Shown here: in pieces, positions 62,573-64,000 of the stretch | Layout: each line of letters begins with the position of its first letter | Numbering within the stretch: position 1 is the stretch's first letter | Source of the DNA: Dickeya chrysanthemi NCPPB 402 | GTDB lineage: Bacteria; Pseudomonadota; Gammaproteobacteria; Enterobacterales; Enterobacteriaceae | Reading direction: 5' to 3' | Assembly: GCF_000406105.1 (NCBI RefSeq) | Contig: NZ_CM001974.1 | Coordinates: forward strand, 1,595,475-1,659,474 | Length of the DNA: 64,000 bases | The notes under the pieces: model-generated | What the model was told of the DNA's origin: nothing | Database searches by the model: none | Seen by the model: the letters and a program-made list of their open reading frames with translations, nothing else | Program-made: the position numbers and the translations under genes

Positions 62573-63607
62573 ATGAGCCATACCGCAAACTTACCCGTAC
62601 TCAATTTTTCTCTGCTTGACGGAAATTCGCGGCAACGCGCCGATTTCCTGCACCACCTGAATCACGCTGCGCGTGAAACCGGCTTCTTCTATCTGACTCA
62701 CCACGGCGTCGACCCGGAACTGCAACAACGCGTTCAACGGCTGTCGCGTGCTTTTTTCTCCCTGCCGGACGCGGAAAAACAACGCGTGGCGATGATTCAC
62801 TCTCCCCATTTTCGTGGCTACACCCTTGCCGGCGCGGAGCGTACTCGCAGCGAGCCGGACTGGCGTGAGCAGTTCGATATCGGGGCCGAACGCCCGCCGC
62901 TGCGCCTGTTATCCGGCGATCCGGCCTGGCGGCGACTACAGGGGCCGAACCAGTGGCCAGCGTCGTTGCCGCAACTGAAAATCGCGTTGCTGGAGTGGCA
63001 GCAAACCCTGACCCGCATTTCGCTGCGTTTGTTGCGTGCTTTCGCTGAAGTGCTGGGATTGCCGGTAACCGCGTTTGACGCACTGTACGGCAGTAAACCC
63101 AACGAGCATATCAAGCTGATTCGCTATCCCGGTCGGTTGGCGGCGGACGGTCGGCAGGGCGTCGGCGCGCATAAGGATTCCGGTTTCCTGACGCTGTTGT
63201 TGCAGGGTAAGCAGTCCGGTTTGCAGGTGGAAGTCGAACCGGAACACTGGGTGGACGCGCACCCGCTGCCAGGGTCGTTTGTGGTCAATATCGGCGAACT
63301 GCTGGAGCTGGCGACAAACGGTTATCTGCGCGCCACCGTGCACCGGGTGACGTCGCCGCCGGTTGGTCAGGATCGCTTATCCATCGCGTTCTTTCTCGGC
63401 GCGCAACTGGATGCGGTAGTGCCGGTGTTTCCGCTGTCGCTGGCGCTGGCGGAGCTGGCGCGCGGGCCGGCCAGCGACCCGAACAATCCACTGCTGCGTG
63501 AAGTGGGCTGGAACTACCTGAAAGGGCGTTTGCGTTCCCATCCGGACGTGGCGAAGCGCTATTACGGCGATGTATTGCAAGCGCAGCAACAGGCGGTTAC
63601 CGCCTGA
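62573..63607 (+). CDS. Isopenicillin-N-synthase-type 2-oxoglutarate/Fe(II) oxygenase
   Basis: A 344-residue double-stranded beta-helix oxygenase. The N-terminal DIOX_N region has HAARETGFFYLTHHGV; the iron ligands are His and Asp in GAHKDSGFLTLL and the distal His in RATVHRVTSP; the 2-oxoglutarate-binding Arg is in DRLSIAFFL. ATG 62573 follows GGAG. The substrate is unknown. It is probably in one transcript with the MetQ-like gene 43 bases downstream, suggesting oxidation of an imported sulfur or amino-acid compound (inference). Confidence 0.85.
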   Translation: MSHTANLPVLNFSLLDGNSRQRADFLHHLNHAARETGFFYLTHHGVDPELQQRVQRLSRAFFSLPDAEKQRVAMIHSPHFRGYTLAGAERTRSEPDWREQFDIGAERPPLRLLSGDPAWRRLQGPNQWPASLPQLKIALLEWQQTLTRISLRLLRAFAEVLGLPVTAFDALYGSKPNEHIKLIRYPGRLAADGRQGVGAHKDSGFLTLLLQGKQSGLQVEVEPEHWVDAHPLPGSFVVNIGELLELATNGYLRATVHRVTSPPVGQDRLSIAFFLGAQLDAVVPVFPLSLALAELARGPASDPNNPLLREVGWNYLKGRLRSHPDVAKRYYGDVLQAQQQAVTA

Positions 63608-63650
63608 ATTCGATTAGCGATAAAAATGAAAATCATCAAGGGATAACAAA

Positions 63651-64000
63651 ATGAAAAATCATAATTTTTTTACTCTGACGGCAATCGCGTTGGCCATGGG
63701 GCTGTCGGTCTCGGCGCAGGCGGCCGATGCTTTGCGGGTAGCGGCGGACTCGGTGCCGCATGCGGAAATTTTGGCGCAGATTCAAAAGACCGACCCGTCG
63801 CTGAAGCTGAAGGTGGTGGAACTGAGCGGTAACGTGAACGCCAACGAACTGCTGGCCAGCGGCGATGTGGACGCCAACTACTTCCAGCACGTGCCTTATC
63901 TGCGCGATCAGGAAAAAGCGCTGGGTAAACAATTCGTGGTGGCGGCTACCGTGCATATCGAGCCGTTGGGGATTTATTCCCGCAAGTACCAATCGCTCCA
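63651..64000 (+). CDS. MetQ/NlpA-family binding protein (5' part only)
   Basis: The first 116 codons of a periplasmic binding protein. AAGGG precedes ATG 63651. The N terminus is a signal peptide ending VSAQA-AD with no lipobox cysteine, so it is a soluble periplasmic protein, unlike lipoprotein MetQ. DANELLASGDVDANYFQHVPYL-type sequence (NANELLASGDVDANYFQHVP) is the NlpA family signature. The family binds methionine or related compounds. The rest, and any ABC partners, are beyond the window. Confidence 0.85.
   Translation, partial: MKNHNFFTLTAIALAMGLSVSAQAADALRVAADSVPHAEILAQIQKTDPSLKLKVVELSGNVNANELLASGDVDANYFQHVPYLRDQEKALGKQFVVAATVHIEPLGIYSRKYQSL

Overview
The window looks like a chromosomal segment of a soft-rot enterobacterium of the genus Dickeya (Pectobacteriaceae). 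The main reason is a complete achromobactin locus in the gene order acsF-acr-acsD-acsE-yhcA-acsC-acsB-acsA-cbrABCD, as known from D. dadantii. The rest fits a plant-associated enterobacterium: an FdnGHI-type formate dehydrogenase, raffinose-type alpha-galactoside genes and a pectin-lyase-like enzyme. Most of the DNA is GC-rich. Two AT-rich patches stand out, at about 19.8-22.7 kb and 43.6-45.0 kb.

Layout. 1-1530 (-): the N-terminal part of a Cas3 HD/helicase running off the left edge. 2026-19796 (+): the Fur-type siderophore operon, 12 achromobactin genes plus a translationally coupled RraA-family gene. Within it acsA and cbrB are each broken by a one-base change in a homopolymer, and a 280-base, highly structured non-coding element separates acsA from cbrA. 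19805-22461 (-): an AT-rich accessory patch with a HicAB toxin-antitoxin pair and an AIPR-family putative nuclease. 22774-23829 (-): an MBL-fold hydrolase. 24366-28969 (+): fdnGHI, whose catalytic subunit has cysteine in place of selenocysteine. 29121-33740 (+): LacI regulator, alpha-galactosidase and LacY/RafB-type symporter, with a twin operator. 33860-34666 (-): papain-like protease. 34909-43506 (-): a giant NdvB-type glucan synthase/phosphorylase. 43616-44777: four very small genes, namely two YmgB/AriR-like proteins flanked by two related zinc-ribbon proteins. 45063-47252 (+): FAD amine oxidase plus a GNAT protein. 47315-48727 (-): a membrane diguanylate cyclase.

49207-61207 is the most system-like accessory region. 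A leftward operon encodes TonB, ExbB, ExbD and a fused double ABC permease. A divergent rightward operon encodes an SsuA/AtsR-like binding protein, a TonB-dependent receptor, a Tat-exported PL26/YetA-like rhamnogalacturonan lyase homologue and a DUF6250 protein. A LysR regulator closes the block. I infer a self-contained pathway from outer-membrane uptake to inner-membrane import, with its own energiser. No ABC ATPase for it is present. The receptor gene also carries a one-base homopolymer defect, in its signal peptide.

61390-64000 holds a DUF2076 protein, an isopenicillin-N-synthase-type 2-oxoglutarate oxygenase and the start of a MetQ-like binding protein.

Three independent one-base homopolymer defects (C4, T7, A6) in otherwise intact genes raise the question whether the assembly has indel errors or the strain has lost these functions. 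No tRNA, rRNA, IS transposase or CRISPR repeat array was recognised.
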